A stretch of 64,000 nt of DNA from Megascapheus bottae. Its lineage: Eukaryota; Chordata; Mammalia; Rodentia; Geomyidae. Positions 1 to 11,170 of the stretch are shown piece after piece (the first letter of the stretch is position 1; every line of letters starts with the position of its first letter). The stretch spans positions 1,882,001 to 1,946,000 of the forward strand of contig JANJXV010000048.1 of the NCBI GenBank assembly GCA_024803745.1. Reading direction: 5' to 3'. Made by a program: the position numbers and the translations under genes. The notes below the pieces were generated by a model that was not told the DNA's origin, made no database searches, and saw nothing but the letters and a program-made list of their open reading frames with translations.

Positions 1-1202
1 AAACCTAACCCCAATCCTAACCCTAACCTTTAAGCTTACCCTAACCCTAACCCTAACTCTAAGCCTAAACCTAACCCTAACCCTAAAGTTAACCCTAACC
101 CTTACATTTGCCCTACTCCTAACCCTAACCCTAACCCTAATCTTAACCCCTACCGTAAACCTAACCCTAACCCAAAACCTTAACCTAACCCTAACCATAA
201 TCCTAAACTTCATCATAATCCTAACCATAACCCTTACCCTTACCGTTACCATAACCCTAGCCCTAATCCTAACCCTAACCCTAAACCTAACCATAACCCT
301 TACCCTAACCCTTACCCTAACCCTAACACTAACCCTTACCCTTACCCTAACCCTAAACCTAACCCTAACCCTAACCCTAACCCTTACCCTTACCCTAACC
401 CCTACCGTAACCCTAACCCTAACCCTTACCCTAACCCTAAACCTAAACCTAACCCTTACCCTAAACCTAAACCTAACCCTAACCCTAACTCTAAACCTTA
501 CCCTTAACCTAAACCTAACCCTACCCCTAACCATAAACTTACCCTTACCCTAAACCTAACCCTTACCCTTACCCTAACCCTAAACCTAAACCTAACCCTA
601 ACCCTAACCCTTACCCTTAACCTAACCCTAACCCTTACCCTAAACCTAACCCTAACCCTAACCATAAACCTTACCCTTACCCTAACCCTAACCCTTACCC
701 TTACCCTTACCCTTACCCTAACCCTAATGCTAAACCTAAACCTAACATTAACCCTAACCCTTACCTTTACCCTAACCCTAACCCTAAACCTAACGCTAAC
801 ACTAACCTTAACCCTAAAACTTAACCTTAACCTAACCCTAACCCTAATCCTAACCCTAACCTTAAACCTAACCCTAACCCAAACACTAACCCTAACCCTA
901 ACCCTAACCCTTACCCTAACCCTAACCCTAACCCTTACCTTTACCCTAACCCTAAACCTTAACCTAACCCTAAACGTAAGCCTAACCTTAATCCTTCCCC
1001 TTAACAAAACCTTAAACATAACTCGAACCCTTACCCTAACTCTAACCCTAACCCTTACCCTAAACTTAACCCTAACCCTAAACCTAAAGCTTACCCTTAC
1101 CCTAGCCATAACCCTAAACCTAACGCTATCCCTAACCCTAACCCTAACCCTCACCCTTACTCTAACCTTAACCCTAAATTTAAACCTACCCTAACCTTAA
1201 CC

Positions 1203-2059
1203 CTAACACCCAACGCTAACCCAAACCCTATCCCATACCCTTACCCTAACCCTAAACCTAACCCTAGCCCTAACCCTAACCCTAACCCTAAAACTAACCC
1301 TAACCCTAACCCTAACCCTTACCCTAACTTTAACCCTAATCTTAAACCCAACCATAAACCTAACCCTAACCCTAACCCTTACTGTAACACTTACCCTAAC
1401 CCTAACCCTAACCCTAACACATACCCTTACCCTCAACCTCACCCTAACACTAACCATTACCCTAACCCTAACACTAAACCTAACACTAACCGTAAACCCT
1501 AACCCTAACCGTAACCCTAACTCTATCCGTAACCCTTACCCTTACCCTAACCCTAACCCTAACCCTAACCTTAATGCTAACCCTAACCCTAACCCTTACC
1601 CTAACCCAGCCCTAACCCCAATCCTTACCCTAAACCTAACCCTTACCCTTTCCCTAACCCTAACACTAACCCTAACCCTTACCCTAAACTTAACCCTAAC
1701 CCTAAACCTAACCCTTACCCTTACCCTAGCCCTAACCCTAAACCTAACCCTAACCCTAACCCTCAACCTTACCCTTACCCTAAACCTAACCCTAAACCTT
1801 ATGCTAAACCTATCCCTAGCCCTAACCCTAACTCTTACCCTTACCTTAACGCTAACCCTAACCCTAACACATACCCTTACCCTAACCATAACCCTAACCC
1901 TAACCCCAACCCTTATCCTAACCCAACCCTAACCCTAACCCCAAACCTAACCCTAACACTTAACCTAACCCTAACCCTAACACTAACCCTAACCCTTACC
2001 CTAACCCTAACCCTAACGCTTACCCTTACCCTTACCCTAACCCTAACCCTAAACCTAAC
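1203..2059 (+). repeat. Inner ~0.85-kb subrepeat of unit A1, copy a
   Basis: Landmarks in this stretch recur about 856-857 bases downstream: CCCTAACTTTAACCC near 1,322 and 2,179, TTAATGCTAACCC at 1,571 and 2,427, and CCAATCCTTACCC near 1,619 and 2,475. A later landmark, CCAACCCTTATCC near 1,906 and 2,726, is spaced only about 820 bases apart, showing a net deletion in one copy. Copy b follows at about 2,060-2,760. The same pair recurs in A2 and in the second block near 24.6-26.2 kb and 27.6-29.2 kb. The two copies are more diverged from each other than A1 is from A2, so this duplication is the older one. Confidence 0.82.
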
Positions 2060-2760
2060 CCTAACCCTAACCCTAACTCTTACCCTAAACCTAACCCTAA
2101 TCCTAACCCTAACACTTACCCTTACCCTATCCCTAACCGTAACCCTAAAACTAACCCTAACCCTAACCCTAACCCTTACCCTAACTTTAACCCTAATCTT
2201 AAACCCAACCCTAAACCTAACCCTAACCCTAACCCTTACTGTAACACTTACCCCAACCCTAACCCTAACCCTAACACTTACCCTTACCCTCAACCTCACC
2301 CTAACCCTAACCCTTACCCTAACCCTAACACTAAACCTAACACTAACCCTAAACCCTAACCCTAACCGTAACCCTAACCCTAACCGTAACCCTTACCCTT
2401 ACCCTACCCTAACCCTAACCCTATCCTTAATGCTAACCCTAACAATAACCCTTACCCTAAACCAAACCCTAACCCCAATCCTTACCCTAAACCTAACCCT
2501 TACCCTTTCCCTAACCCTAACACTAACCCTAACCCTTACCCTAACCTTAACCCTAAACCTAAACCTAACCCTTACCCTTACCCTAGCCCTAACCCTAAAC
2601 CTAACCCTAACCCTAACCCTAAACCTAACCCTTACCCTTACTCTAACCCTAACCCTAAATCTAAACCTACCCTAACCCTAACCCTAATACTTACCCTTAC
2701 CCTTACCCTATCCCTAACCCTAACCCCAACCCTTATCCTAAGCCAACCCTAACCCTAACC
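2060..2760 (+). repeat. Inner ~0.85-kb subrepeat of unit A1, copy b
   Basis: This is the partner of the stretch at about 1,203-2,059. It shares the CCCTAACTTTAACCC, TTAATGCTAACCC and CCCTTTCCCTAACCC landmarks in the same order. It differs by several substitutions and by indels, for example AAGCCAACCC near 2,740 against AACCCAACCC near 1,920. Its right edge is approximate because both sides are hexamer repeats. Beyond it, A1 continues with sequence that has no close inner partner until A2 begins. Confidence 0.78.
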
Positions 2761-3008
2761 CCAAACCTAACCCTAACCCTTAACCTAACCCTAACCCGAA
2801 CACTAACCCTAACCCTTACCGTAACACTAACCCTAACCCTACCCCTAACCCTATACCTTACCCTTACCCTACACCTAATCCTAACACTTACCCTAACCCT
2901 AACCTTAACCCCAACACTAAACCTAACCCTAACCATAACCCTTATCCTTACCCTAACCGTAACCCTAAACCTAACACTAACCCTAAACCAAACCCTAACC
3001 CTTACCCT

Positions 3009-6000
3009 AAACCTAACCCCAATCCTAACCCTAACCTTTAAGCTTACCCTAACCCTAACCCTAACTCTAAGCCTAAACCTAACCCTAACCCTAAAGTTAA
3101 CCCTAACCCTTACATTTGCCCTACTCCTAACCCTAACCCTAACCCTAATCTTAACCCCTACCGTAAACCTAACCCTAACCCAAAACCTTAACCTAACCCT
3201 AACCATAATCCTAAACTTCATCATAATCCTAACCATAACCCTTACCCTTACCGTTACCATAACCCTAGCCCTAATCCTAACCCTAACCCTAAACCTAACC
3301 ATAACCCTTACCCTAACCCTTACCCTAACCCTAACACTAACCCTTACCCTTACCCTAACCCTAAACCTAACCCTAACCCTAACCCTAACCCTTACCCTTA
3401 CCCTAACCCCTACCGTAACCCTAACCCTAACACTTACCCTAACCCTAAACCTAACCCTAACCCTTACCCTAAACCTAAACCTAACCCTAACCCTAACTCT
3501 AAACCTTACCCTTAACCTAAACCTAACCCTACCCCTAACCATAAACTTACCCTTACCCTAAACCTAACCCTTACCCTTACCCTAACCCTAAACCTAAACC
3601 TAACCCTAACCCTAACCCTTACCCTTAACCTAACCCTAACCCTTACCCTAAACCTAACCCTAACCCTAACCATAAACCTTACCCTTACCCTAACCCTAAC
3701 CCTTACCCTTACCCTTACCCTTACCCTAACCCTAATGCTAAACCTAAACCTAACATTAACCCTAACCCTTACCTTTACCCTAACCCTAACCCTAAACCTA
3801 ACGCTAACACTAACCTTAACCCTAAAACTTAACCTTAACCTAACCCTAACCCTAATCCTAACCCTAACCTTAAACCTAACCCTAACCCAAACACTAACCC
3901 TAACCCTAACCCTAACCCTTACCCTAACCCTAACCCTAACCCTTACCTTTACCCTAACCCTAAACCTTAACCTAACCCTAAACGTAAGCCTAACCTTAAT
4001 CCTTCCCCTTAACAAAACCTTAAACATAACTCGAACCCTTACCCTAACTCTAACCCTAACCCTTACCCTAAACTTAACCCTAACCCTAAACCTAAAGCTT
4101 ACCCTTACCCTAGCCATAACCCTAAACCTAACGCTATCCCTAACCCTAACCCTAACCCTCACCCTTACTCTAACCTTAACCCTAAATTTAAACCTACCCT
4201 AACCTTAACCCTAACACCCAACGCTAACCCAAACCCTATCCCATACCCTTACCCTAACCCTAAACCTAACCCTAGCCCTAACCCTAACCATAACCCTAAA
4301 ACTAACCCTAACCCTAACCCTAACCCTTACCCTAACTTTAACCCTAATCTTAAACCCAACCCTAAACCTAACCCTAACCCTAACCCTTACTGTAACACTT
4401 ACCCTAACCCTAACCCTAACCCTAACACTTACCCTTACCCTCAACCTCACCCTAACACTAACCATTACCCTAACCCTAACACTAAACCTAACACTAACCG
4501 TAAACCCTAACCCTAACCGTAACCCTAACCCTATCCGTAACCCTTACCCTTACCCTAACCCTAACCCTAACCTTAATGCTAACCCTAACCCTAACCCTTA
4601 CCCTAACCCAGCCCTAACCCCAATCCTTACCCTAAACCTAACCCTTACCCTTTCCCTAACCCTAACACTAACCCTAACCCTTACCCTAAACTTAACCCTA
4701 ACCCTAAACCTAACCCTTACCCTTACCCTAGCCCTAACCCTAAACCTAACCCTAACCCTAACCCTAAACCTTACCCTTACCCTAAACCTAACCCTAAACC
4801 TTATGCTAAACCTATCCCTAGCCCTAAACCTAACTCTTACCCTTACCTTAACGCTAACCCTAACCCTAACACATACCCTTACCCTAACCATAACCCTAAC
4901 CCTAACCCCAACCCTTATCCTAACCCAACCCTAACCCTAACCCCAAACCTAACCCTAACCCTTAACCTAACCCTAACCCTAACACTAACCCTAACCCTTA
5001 CCCTAACCCTAACCCTAACCCTAACCCTTACCCTTACCCTTACCCTAACCCTAACCCTAAACCTAACCCTAACCCTAACCCTAACTCTTACCCTAAACCT
5101 AACCCTAATCCTAACCCTAACACTTACCCTTACCCTATCCCTAACCGTAACCCTAAAACTAACCCTAACCCTAACCCTAACCCTTACCCTAACTTTAACC
5201 CTAATCTTAAACCCAACCCTAAACCTAACCCTAACCCTAACCCTTACTGTAACACTTACCCCAACCCTAACCCTAACCCTAACACTTACCCTTACCCTCA
5301 ACCTCACCCTAACCCTAACCCTTACCCTAACCCTAACACTAAACCTAACACTAACCCTAAACCCTAACCCTAACCGTAACCCTAACCCTAACCGTAAACC
5401 TTACCCTTACCCTAACCCTAACCCTAACCCTATCCTTAATGCTAACCCTAACACTAACCCTTACCCTAAACCAAACCCTAACCCCAATCCTTACCCTAAA
5501 CCTAACCCTTACCCTTTCCCTAACCCTAACACTAACCCTAACCCTTACCCTAACCTTAACCCTAACCCTAAACCTAACCCTTACCCTTACACTAGCCCTA
5601 ACCCTAAACCTAATCCTAACCCTAACCCTAAACCTAACCCTTACCCTTACTCTAACCCTAACCCTAAATCTAAACCTACCCTAACCCTAACCCTAATACT
5701 TACCCTTAACCTTACCCTATCCCTAACCCTAACCCCAACCCTTATCCTAAGCCAACCCTAACCCTAACCCCAAACCTAACCCTAACCCTTAACCTAACCC
5801 TAACCCGAACACTAACCCTAACCCTTACCCTAACACTAACCCTAACCCTACCCCTAACCCTATACCTTACCCTTACCCTACACCTAATCCTAACACTTAC
5901 CCTAACACTAACGTTAACCCCAACACTAAACCTAACACTAACCATAACCGTTATCCTTACCCTAACCGTAACCCTAAACCTAACACTAACCCTAAACCAA

Positions 6001-6016
6001 ACCCTAACCCTTACCC
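3009..6016 (+). repeat. A2: second copy of the 3.0-kb higher-order unit
   Basis: This is collinear with 1-3,008. It carries the same landmarks in the same order, including AAGCTT at 3,040, AACATAACTCGAACCC near 4,023 and the inner 0.85-kb pair. Differences concentrate toward the right end, for example ACGTTAACCCCAACAC near 5,911 against ACCTTAACCCCAACAC near 2,902. The next AAGCTT at 6,049 gives a spacing of 3,009 bases, one longer than the first spacing, so small indels have accumulated. Unequal exchange between sister arrays is the simplest origin (inference). Confidence 0.92.
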
Positions 6017-6253
6017 TAACCCTAACCCCAATCCTAACCCTAACCTTTAAGCTTACCCTAACCCTAACCCTAACTCTAAACCTAAACCTAACCCTAACCC
6101 TAAAGTTAACCCTAACCCTTACCCTTGCCCTACCCCTAACCCTAACCCTAACCCTAATCTTAACCCCTACCGTAAACCTAACCCTAACCCAAACCCTTAA
6201 CCTAACCCTAACCGTAATCCTAAACTTCATCATAATCCTAACCATAACCCTTA
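6017..6253 (+). repeat. A3: truncated third copy of the 3.0-kb unit
   Basis: The first ~235 bases of the A unit appear again, with AAGCTT at 6,049 and CTTCATCATAATCC near 6,225. After the shared CCTAACCATAACCCTTACCC the sequence leaves the A unit and enters different hexamer variants. The copy differs from A1 and A2 at several sites, for example CCCTTGCCCTACCCC near 6,120 in place of CATTTGCCCTACTCC. This marks the right edge of the A tandem family. Confidence 0.85.
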
Positions 6254-8130
6254 CCCTAACCCTAACCCTAACCCTAACCCAAAACCTTACCCTTACCCTA
6301 AACCTAACCCTAACCCTTACCCTAACCCTAACCTTAACCACCACACTGAATCTAACCCTAAATCTAACCCTAACCCTTACCCTTACCCTAACTGTATCCC
6401 AAAACCTAACCGTAACCCTAACCCAAACCCTAACCCTTAACCTAACCCTACCCCAATCCTAACCCTAACCCTTACCCGTACGTTAACCCTAACACTAAAC
6501 CTAAACCTAACCCTAACCTTAACTTTAACCCTAACCCTTACCTAACCCTAACCCTAACCAAACCTAAACCTAACCCTAACCCTTACCCTAATGGTAACCC
6601 TAACCCTAACCATTCCCCTAAACCTAACCCTAACCATAACCGTAACAGTTACCCTACCCCTAACCCTAACCCTACCCCTAACCCTTACCGTAACCCTAAC
6701 ACTAACCCTAAACCTAAACCTTATCCTAACACTATCCCTACCCCTAACCCTAACCCTTAACCTAACACTAACTCTAACCCCAACCCCTAACCCTAACACA
6801 TACCCTAACCCTAACCCTAACCCTAACCCTAACCCCTATCCTTAACCCTAACCCTAACCCCTAAAACTATCCCTAACACTAACTCTAACACTTACCCTTA
6901 TCCTAACCCTAAACCTAACCCCAACCCTAACCCTAACCCTAACCCATACCCTAACCCTAACCCTTACCCTTACCCTTACCATAACCCTAAACCTAACCCT
7001 AACCCTTACCTTAAACCTAACCCTTACCCTAACCCTAACCCTAACCCTAACCCTAAACCTAAACCTAAACCTAACCCTTACCCTAAACCTAACCCTATTT
7101 CTAACGCTTAACCTAACCCTGACCCTAACCTTAACCCTAACACTTATCCAAACACTCACCCTAACCCTAACCCTTACCCTAACCGTAACCAAACCCTAAC
7201 CCTAACCCCTAACCCTAACCCTACCCAAACCCTTACCCTAAACCTAAACCTAACCCTTACTCTAACTCTAAACCGAACCCTAAACCGAACCCTAACCCTT
7301 ACCCTAACCCTAACCATATTTCTAACCCTTAACCTAACCCTGACCCTAACCTTAACCCTAACACTTATCCAAACACTCACCCTAACCCTAACCCTTACCC
7401 TATCCCTAAACCAAACCCTAACCCTTACCCTAACCGTAACCAAACCCTAACCCTAACCCCTAACCCTAACCCTACCCAAACCCTTACCCTAAACCTAACC
7501 CTAACCCTTACTCTAACCCTAAACCGAACCCTAACCCTAAACCTAACCCTTACCCTTACCCTAACCCTAACCCTAAACCTACCACTAACCCTAACCTTAA
7601 CCCTAATCCTTACCCTAAACCTAACCATAAGCCTAACGCTAACCTTTACCCTTACTTTAACTCAAACCCTAAAACTAACACTTACCCTTACCCTAACGCT
7701 AACCCTTACCCAAACCCTAACCCTAACCCTAACCCTAACCCTTACCCTAACCGTAACCCTAACCCTAACCCTAACGCTAAACCTAACCCTAACCCTTACT
7801 CTAACCCTAAACTGAACCCTAACCCTAACCCTAACCCTTACCCTTACACTAACCGTAACCCTGACCCTAAACCTAACCCTTACCCTTATCCTAAACCTAA
7901 CCCTAAACCTAACACTAACCGTGCCCCTTAACCCTAACCCTAACCCTAACCCTAAACCTAACCCTAACCCTTTCTCTAACCCTAACCCTAACGCTTAACC
8001 TAACCCTCATCCTAATTCTAAACCTAACCCTTCCCCTTACCCTAACCCTAAACCTACCTCTAACCCTAACCCTAACCCTAACCCTTACCCTAACCCTAAC
8101 CCTAACCCTTGCTCTAACCCTAACCCTAAC
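6254..8130 (+). repeat. Linker of degenerate hexamers between families A and B
   Basis: This stretch is degenerate CCCTAA array without a close neighbouring tandem copy, except for the short duplications at about 7,030-7,640. It holds the unusual word CCACCACACTGAATC near 6,338, one of the least hexamer-like strings in the window, and GTACGTTAACCC near 6,477. The full stretch is repeated at about 29,682-31,560 in the second block, with 6-bp differences near 6,760 and 30,190. No gene, promoter or RNA signal is visible. Confidence 0.85.
7030..7640 (+). repeat. Short tandem duplications of ~220-250 bp
   Basis: The words CTTATCCAAACACTCACC and AACCTAACCCTGACCC occur near 7,110-7,160 and again 221 bases later. 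ACCGTAACCAAACCC with following CCCTACCCAAACCC occurs at 7,182 and 7,433, a spacing of 251. The 30-base difference is an extra stretch near 7,410 containing TATCCCTAAACCAAACCC. The same arrangement is preserved at about 30,458-31,068, so it predates the block duplication. Confidence 0.85.
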
Positions 8131-9578
8131 CCTAAACCTAACCTTAACCTTAACCCTAACCCTAACCCTTACCCTTACCCTAACCCTAAACCTAACCGTA
8201 ACCCTAACCAGAACACTTACACTTACCCTAACCCTAACCCTAACCCTAACCCGAACTCTAAACCTTACCCTTACCCTAAACCTAACCCCAAACCTTACCC
8301 TAAACCTAACCCTAACCCTAACCCTAACCCTAACCCTAACCCTTACCCTTACCTTAATCCTAACCCTAACTCTAACCCTTGCCCTTACCCTAACGCTAAC
8401 CCTAAACCTAACCCTAAACCTAACACTAACCCTAACACATAACCTTACCGTAACCCTAACCCTAACCCTAACCCTAACCGTAACCCTAAACCTAACCCTA
8501 AACCTAATCTAACCCTAACCCTTACCCTAACCCTAACCCTAACCCTTACACTTACCCTAAACCTAACCGTAACCTTAACCCCAACCTTAAACCTAACACT
8601 AAACCTAACCCTTACCCTTACCCTAACCCTATCCCTGACCCTAACTCTAACCCTAACCCTTACCCTAACCCTAACTCTAATCCTAACCCTAAACCTTATC
8701 CTTATCCTAATCCTAACCCTAACCCTATACCTAAGACTAACACTAACCTTAAACTTACCCTTTCCCTAACCCTAACCCTAAACCTAATCAGAACCCTAAC
8801 CTTATCCCTAAACCTAACTCTTATCCTTACCCTAACCCTAACCCTCAAACTAACCCAAACCATAACACCTAACCCTAACCGTAACCGTAACCCTAACCCT
8901 AACCCTTAACCTTGCCGTAACACTAACCTTAATGCTAACCATAACCCTAACCCTAACCCTTACCCTAAACCTAAACCTAACCCTAACCCTAAACTTAACT
9001 CTAACCCTAACCCTAACCCTAACCCTAACCCTAACCACTAACCCTAACCCTAACCCTAACCCTATTCCTAACCGTAACTCTTACACTTAGCCTAACCCTA
9101 ACCCTAACCCTAAAACTAACCCTAACCCTAAAATTAACCCTAAACCTAACCCTAACCCTTACCCTAACCCTAACACTAATCCTAAACATAACCCATACCC
9201 TTACCCTAACCCTAACCCTAATCCTAAAACTAACACTTACCCTAACCTTAACCCTAACCTTTACCCTTACCCTAACACTAACCCTAACCCTATCGTTAAT
9301 CCTTACTCTTACCCTAACCCTAACCCTAACCCTTACCCTAATCCTAACCCAAACCCTAACACTAACCCTAACACTAACACTTACCCTAACCCTAAACCTA
9401 ACCCTAACCTTTACCGTAACCCCAACCCTAACCCTAACCTTTACCCTAACCCTAACCCTAAACCTAACGCCTAACCCTAACCCTATCCCTTACCCTTACC
9501 CTAACCCTAAACCTAACTCTAACCCTAACCGTAACCCTAACCCTTACCCTAACCCTAAATTTAACCCTTACCCTAACC

Positions 9579-9780
9579 TTAACCCTAACCCTAAACCTAA
9601 CCCTAAACCCAACCCTAACCCTAACACAAACACTTACCCTAACCCTAACCCTAACCCTAACCCTAACCCTAACCCTAACCTTAACCCTAACCCTAAACCT
9701 AACCCTAAACCCAACCCTAACCCTAACACAAACACTTACCCTAACCCTAACCCTAACCCTAACCTTAACCCTAACCCTAA
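9579..9780 (+). repeat. 102-bp tandem duplication inside B1, with the longest pure run noticed
   Basis: The word AACACAAACACTTACCC occurs at 9,623 and 9,725, a spacing of 102 bases or 17 hexamers. Between the copies, 9,637-9,678 is seven perfect CCCTAA units, the longest pure run I noticed in the window. The same arrangement is carried in B2 at 12,395 and 12,497. On the - strand seven TTAGGG units are enough for a G-quadruplex and for several TRF1/TRF2-type sites (known requirements; occupancy is inference). Confidence 0.88.
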
Positions 9781-10480
9781 CAATTGCCCTTACTCTAACC
9801 CTAATCCTAAACCTAACACTAACCCTAGCTCTAACACTAACCCTTACCCTTACTCTAACCCTAACCCTAAACCTAACCCTAACCCTAACCCCTAACCTAA
9901 CCCTAACCCTTACCCTTATTCTAACCCTAACCCTAACACTTCCCCTTACCGTAACCCCTACCCTAACCTTAACCCTAACCCTAAACCTAAACCTAACCCT
10001 AACCCTTACCCTTACCCTAACCCTAAATCTAACCCTAAGCCTAACCCTTACCCTTACCCTAACCCTAAACCTAAACCTAAACCTTACACTTAACCTAAAC
10101 CTAACCCTATCCCTTACCCTAAACCTAACCCTAACCGTAAACCTTACCCTTACCTTGACCCTAACTCTAACCCTAACCCTAACACTAACACTAACCCTAA
10201 CACATACCCTTACCCTAACCGTAACCCTAACCCTAACCGTAACCCTAAACCTAACCGTGACCCTAAGCCTAACCCTAACAGTAACCCTTACCCAGCCCTA
10301 ACCCTAACCCTAACCCTTACCCTTACCCTCACCCTAACCCTAACCCTAATCCTAACCTTAACCTTAACTTTAACCCTAACCCTAACCCTTACCCTTACCC
10401 TAACCCTAAACCTAACCGTAACCCTAACCGAAACACTTACCCTTACCCTAACCCTAACCCTAACCTTAACCCTAACCCTA
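9770..10480 (+). repeat. Inner ~0.7-kb subrepeat of unit B1, copy a
   Basis: It begins at the marker AACAATTGCCCTTAC (AATTG at 9,782) and runs through CACTTCCCCTTACCGTAAC, CTTACCTTGACCC, AACCGTGACCCTAAGCC and CCGAAACACTTACCC. All of these recur 701-711 bases downstream in the same order. Copies differ by substitutions such as TTACTCTAACC near 9,790 against TTACCCTAACC near 10,500. The spacing drift from 711 to 701 shows small indels. Confidence 0.85.
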
Positions 10481-11170
10481 ACAATTGCCCTTACCCTAAC
10501 CCTAATCCTAAAACTAACACTAACCCTAGCCCTAACACTAACCCTTACCCTTACCCTAACCCTAACCCTAAACCTAACCCTAACCCTAACCCCTAACCTA
10601 ACCCTAACCCTTACCCTTATTCTAACCCTAACCCTAACACTTCCCCTTACCGTAACCCCTACCCTAACCTTAACCCTAACCCTAAACCTAAACCTAACCC
10701 TAACCCTTACCCTTACCCTAACCCTAAATCTAACCCTAAGCCTAACCCTTACCCTTACCCTAACCCTAACCCTAAACCTAAACCTTACACTTACCCTAAA
10801 CCTAACCCTATCCCTTACCCTAAACCTAACCCTAACCGTAAACCTTACCCTTACCTTGACCCTAACCCTAACCCTAACCCTAACACTAACACTAACCCTA
10901 ACACATACCCTTACCCTAACCGTAACCCTAACCCTAACCGTAACCCTAAACCTAACCGTGACCCTAAGCCTAACCCTAACACTAACCCTTACCCTAACCC
11001 TAACCCTAACCCTAACCCTTACCCTTACCCTCACCCTAACCCTAACCCTAATCCTAACCTTAACCTTAACTTTAACCCTGACCCTAACCCTTACCCTTAA
11101 CCTAACCCTAAACCTAACGGTAACCCTAACCGAAACACTTACCCTTACCCTAACCCTAACCCTAACCCGA
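10481..11170 (+). repeat. Inner ~0.7-kb subrepeat of unit B1, copy b
   Basis: This is the partner of the preceding subrepeat, with AATTG at 10,493 and AACCGTGACCCTAAGCC near 10,953. A diverged relative of this copy occurs far away at about 38,905-39,345. It contains some of the longest stop-free frames of family B on both strands, (Leu-Thr)n on + and (Val-Arg)n on -. These follow from the hexamer and are not genes. Confidence 0.85.

Larger units (their letters stand above)
1..3008 (+). repeat. A1: first copy of a 3.0-kb higher-order unit
   Basis: The sequence from base 1 recurs at 3,009 with a constant shift of 3,008 bases, shown by shared rare words such as TTTAAGCTTACC (29 and 3,037), CTTCATCATAATCC (near 208 and 3,216) and TTCCCCTTAACAAAACC (near 993 and 4,001). 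The two copies differ at scattered positions, for example ACCATAAACC near 1,350 against ACCCTAAACC near 4,360. The left edge at base 1 is only the window edge, so the unit may continue outside. The unit contains its own ~0.85-kb inner repeat. 3,008 is not a multiple of six, so the hexamer phase is not the register of duplication. Confidence 0.92.
8130..11079 (+). repeat. B1: first copy of the 2.77-kb tandem family
   Basis: From about 8,850 onward this copy matches the next one at a constant shift of 2,772 bases (462 hexamers). Its left part, 8,130-8,850, is also homologous to 11,080-11,620 but carries extra DNA. One extra piece of about 66 bases near 8,786-8,852 contains AATCAGAACCC and CTCAAACTAACCC; B2 and B3 lack it. 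B1 contains an inner ~0.7-kb tandem repeat and a 102-bp duplication. A partial second copy of its left end closes the duplicated block at 32,385. Confidence 0.88.

Noticed and set aside
29..6060. AAGCTT at 32, 3,040 and 6,049 as a protein-binding or replication element
   Set aside because: It is explained as a landmark carried by the 3.0-kb duplication, and other AAGCTT words occur in unrelated places (for example near 1,087 and 56,653). There is no further evidence of function.
8720..8735. TATA-like words such as CCCTATACCTAAG as promoters
   Set aside because: They are single-base variants of the array, with no initiator, gene or transcript feature downstream.
10288..11034. Arginine-rich (Val-Arg)n open frames on the - strand, resembling a basic nuclear protein
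   Set aside because: They are the TTAGGG hexamer read as GTT-AGG. Identical frames recur with each duplicated unit and end at random indels. Possible translation of telomeric RNA is noted as a finding, but there is no basis to call a gene.
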